Shown here: in pieces, positions 1 to 6,783 of the stretch | Layout: the number at the start of each line of letters is the position of its first letter | How positions within the stretch are numbered: the first letter of the stretch is position 1 | DNA from: Gammaproteobacteria bacterium | GTDB taxonomy: Bacteria > Pseudomonadota > Gammaproteobacteria > QOAV01 | Direction of reading: 5' to 3' | Assembly (NCBI GenBank): GCA_003972845.1 | Contig: QOAV01000178.1 | Coordinates: 1 to 8,165, forward strand | DNA: 8,165 nt | Made by a program: the position numbers and the translations under genes | Notes under the pieces: generated by a model | The model's input: only the letters and a program-made list of their open reading frames with translations | The model's database searches: none | What the model was told of the DNA's origin: nothing

Positions 1-1147
1 CGTACAGACTGCCAACCGCCGCCAGACAGACCATCATGCCAATAGTGAAGCTGCCCAGCAATTGCGCCGAATCGCCAATGACGCGGGCCAGCCGCAGCAT
101 CCAGGTTTCCCAGAATGGCATCATGGTGATGCCATGCAGAGCAGTGAGCGCCAACAGACCCAGCATGAACCAGGCTTCGTCCCGATGCGGCCGGGCACCT
201 TCGATGGCCTCAATGGCGGGTGACCTGAGCCGCCAGGCGATGTTCTGGTGCGGGCAGCTTTGTACACAATTGCCACAAGATGTGCAGTAACTGTTTTGTT
301 GCAGCCGCCCCATCACCAGAGAAGTCGGGCAGGGTTCGATTTCATCATTGCCGTGGTAACAGTCCAGTGTCTTGCAGCTGGCGCATGTATCGGTATCAAT
401 GGGGCGCAATTCGATGGGAGCAAGCTGAGAATAGAAGCCGATGGTGCGCCCGACCGGACAAAAATTGCGGCAGAAAGCTTTCTTGCGAAATACCATGAGT
501 GAAACGGTTGCCAGTACCACCATGAGCAGCGCCACCAGCGCGGTGGCGTAGGGATTGGTGGTAATACCGAACCCCAGTTCCAGCCAGGTGAGGCCGAGAA
601 ACAGCAGCAATGCCGGCCAGACGTTGTTGAGCCAGCCGGGCAGCTTCAGATTCAGGCTGTTATTGGGCTCGGCCCGTCGCCACAAGCGCCGCCTGACCAG
701 CCACTGGGCAATGGCATCCCATGGACAGACGGCGCACCAGGCCGAGCCGAACAGCAGGATGGAGAAGATCAGCCCGCTCCACCAGAGGTTCCAGGTGAGT
801 ATGGTTGCCAGATTGCGTTCGGCCACCGGCGTACCTGACAGACCGGCCGCAATGACCAGCAGAAAGAAAGCCACGGTGATGAATTTGAGTACCAGCAAGA
901 CCCGGTTGCTGGTGACCAGACGTTGAATCATTGCGCCGATCAGCGGCAGTCGAGTGAGGCTGAAAGCAGGCGGGGTTCCCCGGTGACGGGATGGCGATAC
1001 CAGCGTCCATGCAGAAAACAGCACGACCGAGCCAAATATCAGCAGGCCCCAGACGAACGGCAGGCCCGGGTGCATCATTCGCGTGCTGCCGTCGCTGGCG
1101 CAAATGAGTACCGGGGAGTTCGGACCGGAAAAGAACTGCTCTATCAA
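1..1147 (-). CDS. Membrane polyferredoxin, NapH/CcoG type (partial, runs off left edge)
   Basis: This reading frame is open from 1147 to the window edge (382 codons visible, C-terminus missing). It encodes a multi-helix membrane protein with 4Fe-4S sites. Hydrophobic segments lie near residues 31-50, 83-103, 121-135, 177-193 and 201-220, with more after about residue 325. Cysteine motifs are C138xxC141P, C226xxxC230P, an unusual C255xxC258xxxxC263 followed by C273P, and a classical C288xxC291xxC294xxxC298P. Membrane ferredoxins of this kind (NapH, CcoG, NosR C-terminus) move electrons between the quinone pool or cytoplasm and periplasmic partners, or help assemble metalloenzymes. I chose the TTG at 1147 because it overlaps the preceding stop as TTGA, matching the ATGA overlaps upstream, and GGAG sits 7 nt before it. 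The first ATG (codon 24) has no clear ribosome site. Which family member it is remains uncertain. Confidence 0.82.
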   Translation of the reverse strand, partial: MIEQFFSGPNSPVLICASDGSTRMMHPGLPFVWGLLIFGSVVLFSAWTLVSPSRHRGTPPAFSLTRLPLIGAMIQRLVTSNRVLLVLKFITVAFFLLVIAAGLSGTPVAERNLATILTWNLWWSGLIFSILLFGSAWCAVCPWDAIAQWLVRRRLWRRAEPNNSLNLKLPGWLNNVWPALLLFLGLTWLELGFGITTNPYATALVALLMVVLATVSLMVFRKKAFCRNFCPVGRTIGFYSQLAPIELRPIDTDTCASCKTLDCYHGNDEIEPCPTSLVMGRLQQNSYCTSCGNCVQSCPHQNIAWRLRSPAIEAIEGARPHRDEAWFMLGLLALTALHGITMMPFWETWMLRLARVIGDSAQLLGSFTIGMMVCLAAVGSLY

Positions 1148-1755
1148 TCGGCGGCTCCGTGCGCTTTGCGTTCTTCCCGGGCAAGTCCGATTTTTGCGCG
1201 CATGACGCGCTTACGCTGTATCAGGCTGACACTCAGCAACGCCAGGACAATGATCAGAGCTGCGATGCCCAGCGGTCCCAGCGCAGAGGGCGCGCCCACG
1301 CGTAGCGGCACGTCGATCGAATAAGGCTCGCCGCCTGCCTGAAAGGCAACATTGATGACATAGTTGCCCGGCTCACTGAATATAAATCCCTGTCGATAGA
1401 CGCCATCATCCAGCACCTGTGCGCCCAGAGATTCTTCTTCTGCGTCAGTCACCAGCCCGGCGAGAAATCCGCCATTGCGGACGCGGAATTCCACCGAGCC
1501 ATCCAGTGGCTCACCGGTGTCCAGATGAGTGGCGTAGAAATGAACACGTCCCGGCTCGCCTGGTCGGGGGAAGGCGGGAAATACCATGGCGCTGATGAAG
1601 TAATTGCCGATCTGTGTTTCCACGGTCATGGCTGGCGGCGTGTTGGAATCTTCGTTGAGGCTGTACGCGGGCCGTCCCAACACATGATGCGCCCAGGCGG
1701 ATGGTAAAACTGCGATCAGCACCAGCGCCAGAATGCCTGATGGGATTTTTGTCAT
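1144..1755 (-). CDS. FixH-like exported protein with C-terminal membrane anchor
   Basis: This is a 203-residue protein of unproven function. Residues 1-22 form a Sec signal peptide ending in Ala-Trp-Ala, so cleavage would leave a mature N-terminus starting His23-His24. The middle (about 40-150) is a beta-rich, probably immunoglobulin-like periplasmic domain rich in Gly, Pro and aromatic residues. A hydrophobic segment at about 159-179 followed by a basic tail (QRKRVMRAK) anchors it with the tail in the cytoplasm. It has no cysteine, so it holds no Fe-S cluster. The start at 1755 overlaps the previous stop as ATGA, and its own ribosome site is weak, which suggests translational coupling. A longer upstream extension of the frame lacks protein character and runs through the preceding gene. 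FixH/YtkA-like domains next to a polyferredoxin recall the ccoGH pair. A role in metal handling or assembly is inference. Confidence 0.8.
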   Translation of the reverse strand: MTKIPSGILALVLIAVLPSAWAHHVLGRPAYSLNEDSNTPPAMTVETQIGNYFISAMVFPAFPRPGEPGRVHFYATHLDTGEPLDGSVEFRVRNGGFLAGLVTDAEEESLGAQVLDDGVYRQGFIFSEPGNYVINVAFQAGGEPYSIDVPLRVGAPSALGPLGIAALIIVLALLSVSLIQRKRVMRAKIGLAREERKAHGAAD

Positions 1756-2363
1756 GATATTGTGTGTCTGGCCACGGTGCCCAGTTCGCGCGCCACGATG
1801 CGGATGGGCAAGCTGGGGTGCGGACAGACTTCCACGCACAGGCCGCAGCCGACGCAGCCGGTTTTCACTACTGGCCGGTACTGATTCCACATCTTGAAAT
1901 TGATTGCCCGTTCGCCCAGCGGGCAGATACTGACGCAGGCACCGCATATTCCCTTGTCCACCCACGGATAACAGGCGGCGCGGTCGATTTGCGCAATGCC
2001 CATGTCGATCTTCTCGCGAGGTGTTTCGGTGAGCGCTTTGGTAGGACACACATCCATGCACTTGGCGCAGAGAATGCAGGCTTTCTCCTCCGGGTTGATG
2101 AAGGGCGTATTGACCTGAGAGCCACCGTCACGCTGGTGAAAACGGATACACTTCGGAGGACAGATTTCGCCGCACAGGCCGCAACCGATACAGGCTGCAA
2201 CAAAGGCGTCATCGGATGATAATGCGCCGGGCGGGCGTAAATGCCGGCGGGGGTCGCTTCTGGCTTCCGGGGTCATGAGTCTGGCCAGGCCCGGTAGCGC
2301 GCCGGCCGAAGCCAGCAGTGTTGCGCTGAATGCCAGTTGCTGTAGCAGGCTGCGTCGTTTCAT
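1752..2363 (-). CDS. napG: NapG-like periplasmic ferredoxin, second copy
   Basis: This 203-residue protein carries four 4Fe-4S motifs: C58xxC61xxC64xxxC68P, C96xxC99xxC102xxxC106P, C131 with C140xxC143xxxC147P, and C170xxC173xxC176xxxC180P. The N-terminus has KRRSLL followed by a hydrophobic stretch, a plausible twin-arginine signal for export in folded form. Length and cluster number fit the NapG/MauM family, which relays electrons from the NapH membrane subunit to periplasmic partners. Its start overlaps the NapH-like stop as ATGA, and AAGGTGA lies 7 nt before the ATG. It is clearly paralogous to the NapG-like protein at 3355-3936: both share the LRPPGAL stretch before the first cluster and the GEICP motif within it. 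Having copies on both sides of the NapH gene suggests specialised partners. The symbol is by family and does not assert orthology to E. coli napG. Confidence 0.88.
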   Translation of the reverse strand: MKRRSLLQQLAFSATLLASAGALPGLARLMTPEARSDPRRHLRPPGALSSDDAFVAACIGCGLCGEICPPKCIRFHQRDGGSQVNTPFINPEEKACILCAKCMDVCPTKALTETPREKIDMGIAQIDRAACYPWVDKGICGACVSICPLGERAINFKMWNQYRPVVKTGCVGCGLCVEVCPHPSLPIRIVARELGTVARHTIS

Positions 2364-3358
2364 GTCATGTCACCTTCGTTCGATGCTACATGTTCGCGCC
2401 GGTATCGCTTGCCCTGATGCCCCGGCCCTTGTGGGGGAGTGTCGCTGGGACGGACGACAAAGGTCATTGCGTCCACCGGACATACCGCGATGCAGGCGGT
2501 GCAGTTATTGCATTCCTGACCGAACTGGTCATGCAGCGGATCCAGCCCGAATTCGCATACCGCGGAGCATTTCGCGCAGTCATTGCAGTTTTCCACGATG
2601 CGTTGAATGCGAAACAGTCTGAAATGCCCCAACAGCGAGTAAAGCGCTCCACCGGGACAGAGGTAGCGGCAGAAGCCGCGTCGCGATACCAGCAGATCGA
2701 AAAGCAGAGTGATTATGAAAAACACCATACCTGCGCCAAAGCCGCTCAGGGCAATGGCGTAATAGATCTCTCGTCCGAGAATGGCGGGCGGATAGATGGC
2801 GGCGAATATGACCGATCCGGTGATTGCGGAAATGACGATGCCAAGAGCCAGAACCAGGTATTTGAGGCGGCGATCGAAGCGCCGTATGCCGGTTTGGATA
2901 CCGAGTTTGTGCAACAGCGCGGAAAGACTGCTGTTCAGTTCGTAAATCAGGGTCGCCGGGCAGATCCAGCCACAGAAAAAACGGCCAAACAATAAAGTTG
3001 CCACCACCGGAATCAGCGCAGTCAGCAGAAATGGCCAGTAAGCGGACAGGCTTGCCGCCATCTGCCCCAGTACGGCCAGCGGGTCGCTGAGCTGAAGTTT
3101 GCCAAAAGTCCCTGACCAGGTTGTTCCCTTGATCGCATCAAGTTGAGTTTCCGGGTCGCTGACGAAGGGTGCGGTCAAGTGCTCCATGGTGTCATACAGC
3201 GCTTTCTCATCCGGAGTCAGCAAGTCATAGGCGTGAGCCGCGATGTAGGTCTGATAGACATGCAGGAACGGCAGCAGAACCAGCATGCCGAATACCAGAA
3301 TCAGCGTCAGCCAGCGCAGCTTGTTGAGATGCCGCCAGAGAAAGAAGGGTTTTTTCAT
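2360..3358 (-). CDS. napH: NapH-like membrane ferredoxin, putative quinol dehydrogenase subunit
   Basis: This 332-residue inner-membrane protein has hydrophobic segments near 15-33, 105-125, 166-190 and 200-222. Two CxxxCP motifs (C129/C133 and C230/C234) end membrane segments, as is typical of the NapH/NosR/CcoG group. They are followed by two classical ferredoxin motifs, C258xxC261xxC264xxxC268 and C283xxC286xxC289xxxC293P. In known systems NapH works with NapG to oxidise quinol and feed electrons to periplasmic reductases independently of NapC. It is longer than E. coli NapH (287 residues), mainly through a soluble loop after the first helix (about 35-105). AGGAG lies 11 nt before the ATG, and the start overlaps the NapG-like stop as ATGA. 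The first motif of the C-terminal ferredoxin pair ends in Cys-Glu rather than Cys-Pro. Confidence 0.9.
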   Translation of the reverse strand: MKKPFFLWRHLNKLRWLTLILVFGMLVLLPFLHVYQTYIAAHAYDLLTPDEKALYDTMEHLTAPFVSDPETQLDAIKGTTWSGTFGKLQLSDPLAVLGQMAASLSAYWPFLLTALIPVVATLLFGRFFCGWICPATLIYELNSSLSALLHKLGIQTGIRRFDRRLKYLVLALGIVISAITGSVIFAAIYPPAILGREIYYAIALSGFGAGMVFFIITLLFDLLVSRRGFCRYLCPGGALYSLLGHFRLFRIQRIVENCNDCAKCSAVCEFGLDPLHDQFGQECNNCTACIAVCPVDAMTFVVRPSDTPPQGPGHQGKRYRREHVASNEGDMT

Positions 3359-3936
3359 GTGAGTGTTCTCTCCTGGTCAGGCAGGATTCGGATGGCTTGC
3401 GGCATCTGGATGCAGGAACGCTCGCACAGGCCACAACCGATGCAGGCATCCATGATGATGGGTTGTTCCAGTCGTTGTACGCGAATCGCCAGGTCCTGTA
3501 ACGGGCAGGCGCGGTAACAAACGCCGCAGGTCTTGCCCTGCCAGGAGAGGCAGAGGTGTCGGTCAACCACGGCGCGTCCCATGCTGACTTTGCTGGTCAG
3601 TGCTTCGACGCTGCGTTCAATCGGCTGGATGGCCCCGCTGGGGCAGACCTGGCCGCATTTCATGCACAGAATGCAGCCCTTCTCTCGAGGGATGATATAC
3701 GGCGTTGCCAGTGACGTCAGGCCGTTTTCCATACCAAAATAACGAATACAGCGGTTGGGGCAGATTTCGCCACATTGACCGCAGCCGATGCAGACAGCCG
3801 TGAAATCGGTTTCAGGCAGCGCACCGGGAGGACGCAGAAAACGCCGTTGCGTTCTGCTGGCGGCAATGGCGCCGCCGGACAGGCTGGCGGCTGCACTGAC
3901 GGCGGCGAGTTGCTTTATGAAATTGCGTCGCTGCAT
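3355..3936 (-). CDS. napG: NapG-like periplasmic ferredoxin, first copy
   Basis: This 193-residue protein opens with RRNFIK, a near-consensus twin-arginine motif, followed by an Ala/Ser-rich hydrophobic segment. Four 4Fe-4S sites are visible: C49xxC52xxC55xxxC59P, C88xxC91xxC94xxxC98P, C129 with C137xxC140xxxC144P, and C165xxC168xxC171xxxC175. The last site lacks the usual proline and has isoleucine instead. Family knowledge places it in the periplasm as the relay between the NapH-type subunit and NapA or a cytochrome. It lies directly downstream of the NapA-like gene after a 129-nt gap and overlaps the NapH-like start by 4 nt. Its own ribosome site is weak (CCAGG close to the ATG), so translation may depend on upstream reading. 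The ATG at 3936 is chosen because it places the Tat motif at the extreme N-terminus. Confidence 0.9.
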   Translation of the reverse strand: MQRRNFIKQLAAVSAAASLSGGAIAASRTQRRFLRPPGALPETDFTAVCIGCGQCGEICPNRCIRYFGMENGLTSLATPYIIPREKGCILCMKCGQVCPSGAIQPIERSVEALTSKVSMGRAVVDRHLCLSWQGKTCGVCYRACPLQDLAIRVQRLEQPIIMDACIGCGLCERSCIQMPQAIRILPDQERTLT

Positions 3937-4065
3937 GGTGCCTGGCCACGATGGAAGGCAGAGCGCAGAGGGGCCGGTAACCGCACATCATGAATGTGCC
4001 GGAATAACCCGATGGGAAACATCAGTCTGACCTCTTTGCGCGCCACGATTTTTGTCACCTGGTGC
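3937..4065 (-). other. Intercistronic gap between the NapA-like and NapG-like genes
   Basis: This 129-nt gap is the only sizeable one inside the operon. It holds the stem-loop at 3981-4002 and the start of a 35-codon ORF (4022 to 3915, MFPIGLFRHI...) preceded by AGAGGT at 7-nt spacing. That ORF overlaps the NapG-like start out of frame by 22 nt. No promoter or terminator is evident. The ORF resembles no family I recognise and may act only in translational coupling. Confidence 0.45.
3981..4002 (-). other. Intercistronic stem-loop
   Basis: On the minus strand CCG(G)CACAT pairs with ATGTGCGG around a 5-nt loop (TCATG), giving eight pairs with one bulged G. No T-tract follows, so it is not an intrinsic terminator. 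It may mark an mRNA processing or stability site that sets the ratio of NapA to the downstream ferredoxins. Confidence 0.45.
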
Positions 4066-6768
4066 TCAGATTTTCTCGATTCTGGCGGCTGACTTCTTGA
4101 AATCCACCTGACCAGAGACCGGGTCCCAGATACGGCTGGTAACGCGGTTCGCCAGCCATTTGTTTTTCTCCGGTACGGCGGAGTCAGCAACTGACAGGTT
4201 CCAGGGACCAAACATGTAGCCCCGAGGCACATTATTGCGGGCCGGCTTAACCAGACTGTTGGTTCCCACCTGGGCACGCGCTTCCAGCTGACCGCGGCGG
4301 GTAACGACCCGCACCTTGTCGCCGTCCTTGATGCCGAGATCCTTGGCATCATCCGGATGCATTTCGACATACATTTCCGGCACCAGACGGCGTGTGGTGG
4401 GGCTACGGTTGGATTTGGCCGTATGGAAATGCTCGTACACCACGCCCAAGCCGAACCAGTACGGAAACTTGTCTTTCGGCACGTCATCCCATTTCTTGCC
4501 ACGAAATGCTTCGTCAGGCAGATCGGGCGTCAGACCCTTGTCGCGAGCCTCCTTGATCAGGTCCATGTGGTCGATGGTGTACAGGCCCTCGGTGACGCCA
4601 AATTCCATCAGTTTCTTCGTCAGCTCTTCCCGGTTGGAGTAATCCTGCTGGCACAATTTCATGTGCACTTTGCCATCCTTGGTGCGGAAATAGCCATAGG
4701 GCCGGTTCTTCCATTGACCCTCCTGCATCATATAACGTCGCTTGGCTCCCCCGTTCTTGGCAAGCTCGTAGGTGGGCGCCGGCCACTGGATACCGCGCAG
4801 CTTTTTCAGTTGTTCGTAGGGCGACACGCCGTCCAGTTTTTCCACTTCCAGAATGCCGGTCAGGTCTGTGTCGGTGCCGGCTGAAGCGCGGCATACGTCG
4901 CGGAAGATCTCCTCGGTATCGATAAAGCCGTTTTCACCTTTCTTCCACGGAAAAATCTTGTTGCCGTCCATGCCCAGCAAATCAGCAATTTCCTTGCCCT
5001 TGTCCACCACCAGATCCAGGTCAGGCAGGCAGCCTTCGGGAGGCATGGCGGCCTGTTCGCAGATATTGATGCGTCGTTCGGAACTGATGTAAACGCCACT
5101 GACCTCGCCCCAGGTGGCGGCAGGGAAGATCACGTCTGCATATAAATTGTTGGGCGCATGCCGGTAAATTTCCTGAACCACGCTGAAGATTTTCGACAAT
5201 GCTGGCCGAACAAGGTTTTCCTGATCTGGTAAATCGACATGAGTCGCGTACACCAGGAACATGGCTTTCACATCACCTTTGAGTGCTCGTTCCATCATGC
5301 CGACGGCCATGCCGGGGTTTTGTGAATTCATCGCATTCACCAGATTTTTCTCCGGCACTCTCCAGTGTTTCGCCATGTGCGCACGATGTTTATCGTTCTT
5401 CAGAGGTTCGTTGAAAGGCAGGCGACCGGTCAGGCCGCCGGTGAAGCGTTCGCCCATGGCGTTGGGCTGGCCGGTCATGGAAAACGGACCGCAACCGGGT
5501 TTGGCCAGGTTGCCGGTCAGAGTCAGCAGGTTGACGATGGAGATGATGTTGTGTTGGCCGTGTACATGCTGGTTGTAACCAATACCCCACATGATGATAA
5601 CGCCACCATAGCCCTTGCCTGATTGCTTGCCCTTGCTGCGTTCCAGTCGTTTTCGGGTGGCGTCGGCGAACAGCCCGGCGACCCTCCGGATCAGTTCCGG
5701 AGATACGTCGTGATTGGGGCCACCCATGCGGTCCTGCACTTGCTCAGGGCTGTAGTCCCTGAGTACACCGTCTGTATATTCCTTCCAGCCTGCGGTGTGT
5801 TCCTTGAGGAAATCCCAGTCAATCACGTCCGGATGCTCTTTCAGCAGCACATGGGCGAGGGAGTTGAGGAAACTGATGTCTCCGTTGAGTATGGGCACAT
5901 GCACGGTATTTTTCGGATTGATGTCCTCGTAGCCCATGACGGTGCCGGTGCGACGCGGATCGACAACGACAGTGGGAATGTCATTCTTCTTCTTATGGTC
6001 GGCGGCGCGCCAGAAAATGATCGGATGGGATTCGCGAGCGTTGTGGCCGAAATGCATCAGCATGTCGCACATCTCGATATCATCGTAGGCCAGCGGCGGC
6101 GTATCCGAACCCAGTGTGGCGAAATAACCGGTGACCGCCGAGGTCATGCACATGCGGGCGTTAGCCTCGATGGTGTTGGAGCCAAGCACGCCTTTCATGA
6201 ACAGGTTTTCCAGATACTGGCCTTCCATGGTGAGCTGGCCGGAACCATACAGCGCGATGGAATTACCACCGAATTCCTTGGCGAAATGAGCAATTTTATG
6301 CGCCACCATTACCGATGCTTCTTTATAGGGAACACGTACGAAATGCTCGTCATCGAAGGATCCCTTGGTTTTGGTCACATAACCAAGGTCGCCATGGTCA
6401 GGTTTTTTCCACTCTGCCCAGACATCCTTGCGGACGTAGGAATCGCCCTCGAGTCTGTCGACATAAATGGGCTCGGCGGCCGTCAGTCCCTTGATACATT
6501 GCAGGCCGTAATTGGTGGGGTGATCCTTGTCCGGCCGCATGGAAACGATTTTGCCGTTCTCGGTCTGGATGACGGTGCCGCAGCCAACGCCGCAATAGGG
6601 GCACTGGGCCAAAGCTGTTTTGCGATCTTTGGCGGCATCCTGGGGGGATGCCGGGGCAGCTTCCAGCTCGGGGTTTGCGCCAACCAGTAATCCGGTGCCA
6701 GCGGCTGAACTGGTGATGAAGGCGCTTCCCTTCAGGAAATTGCGTCGTGTTGTCTTGAACCGTTTCAT
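4066..6768 (-). CDS. napA: NapA-type periplasmic molybdopterin oxidoreductase (probable nitrate reductase catalytic subunit)
   Basis: This 900-residue enzyme belongs to the DMSO reductase superfamily. TTRRNFLKG at residues 6-14 is a Tat signal. C56, C59, C63 and C91 ligate the N-terminal 4Fe-4S cluster, and Lys93 matches the lysine that links cluster and cofactor in NapA. C207, in the ARMCMTSA context, corresponds to the Mo-ligand cysteine of the NapA group (RHCMASA in E. coli NapA). The PGCGPFSMTGQPNAMG stretch and the C-terminus (WDPVSGQVDFKKSAARIEKI) also follow NapA. It is longer than E. coli NapA (828 residues), closer to epsilonproteobacterial NapA. Several cofactor-pocket segments differ, for example HTAKSNRSPTTRR replaces the usual HTGTMTRR. 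GGAG lies 7 nt before the ATG, 15 nt after the cytochrome stop. Nitrate is the most likely substrate, but another oxyanion cannot be excluded. No napD chaperone gene is visible. Confidence 0.88.
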   Translation of the reverse strand: MKRFKTTRRNFLKGSAFITSSAAGTGLLVGANPELEAAPASPQDAAKDRKTALAQCPYCGVGCGTVIQTENGKIVSMRPDKDHPTNYGLQCIKGLTAAEPIYVDRLEGDSYVRKDVWAEWKKPDHGDLGYVTKTKGSFDDEHFVRVPYKEASVMVAHKIAHFAKEFGGNSIALYGSGQLTMEGQYLENLFMKGVLGSNTIEANARMCMTSAVTGYFATLGSDTPPLAYDDIEMCDMLMHFGHNARESHPIIFWRAADHKKKNDIPTVVVDPRRTGTVMGYEDINPKNTVHVPILNGDISFLNSLAHVLLKEHPDVIDWDFLKEHTAGWKEYTDGVLRDYSPEQVQDRMGGPNHDVSPELIRRVAGLFADATRKRLERSKGKQSGKGYGGVIIMWGIGYNQHVHGQHNIISIVNLLTLTGNLAKPGCGPFSMTGQPNAMGERFTGGLTGRLPFNEPLKNDKHRAHMAKHWRVPEKNLVNAMNSQNPGMAVGMMERALKGDVKAMFLVYATHVDLPDQENLVRPALSKIFSVVQEIYRHAPNNLYADVIFPAATWGEVSGVYISSERRINICEQAAMPPEGCLPDLDLVVDKGKEIADLLGMDGNKIFPWKKGENGFIDTEEIFRDVCRASAGTDTDLTGILEVEKLDGVSPYEQLKKLRGIQWPAPTYELAKNGGAKRRYMMQEGQWKNRPYGYFRTKDGKVHMKLCQQDYSNREELTKKLMEFGVTEGLYTIDHMDLIKEARDKGLTPDLPDEAFRGKKWDDVPKDKFPYWFGLGVVYEHFHTAKSNRSPTTRRLVPEMYVEMHPDDAKDLGIKDGDKVRVVTRRGQLEARAQVGTNSLVKPARNNVPRGYMFGPWNLSVADSAVPEKNKWLANRVTSRIWDPVSGQVDFKKSAARIEKI

Positions 6769-6783
6769 TCGTATTCTCCAGAA

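Noticed and set aside
660..1184. Minus-strand ORF of 174 codons
   Set aside because: It lies in another frame over the polyferredoxin gene, has a composition unlike a membrane protein, and the true frame shows clear CxxC motifs and helices.
3915..4502. Minus-strand ORF of 195 codons overlapping the 3' end of the NapA-like gene
   Set aside because: Most of it is an alternative frame of the NapA-like gene; only its last 35 codons have an independent start signal and are discussed separately.
5623..6690. Plus-strand ORF of 355 codons
   Set aside because: It is antisense to the strongly supported NapA-like gene and shows no domain of its own; long antisense frames are common opposite GC-rich genes.
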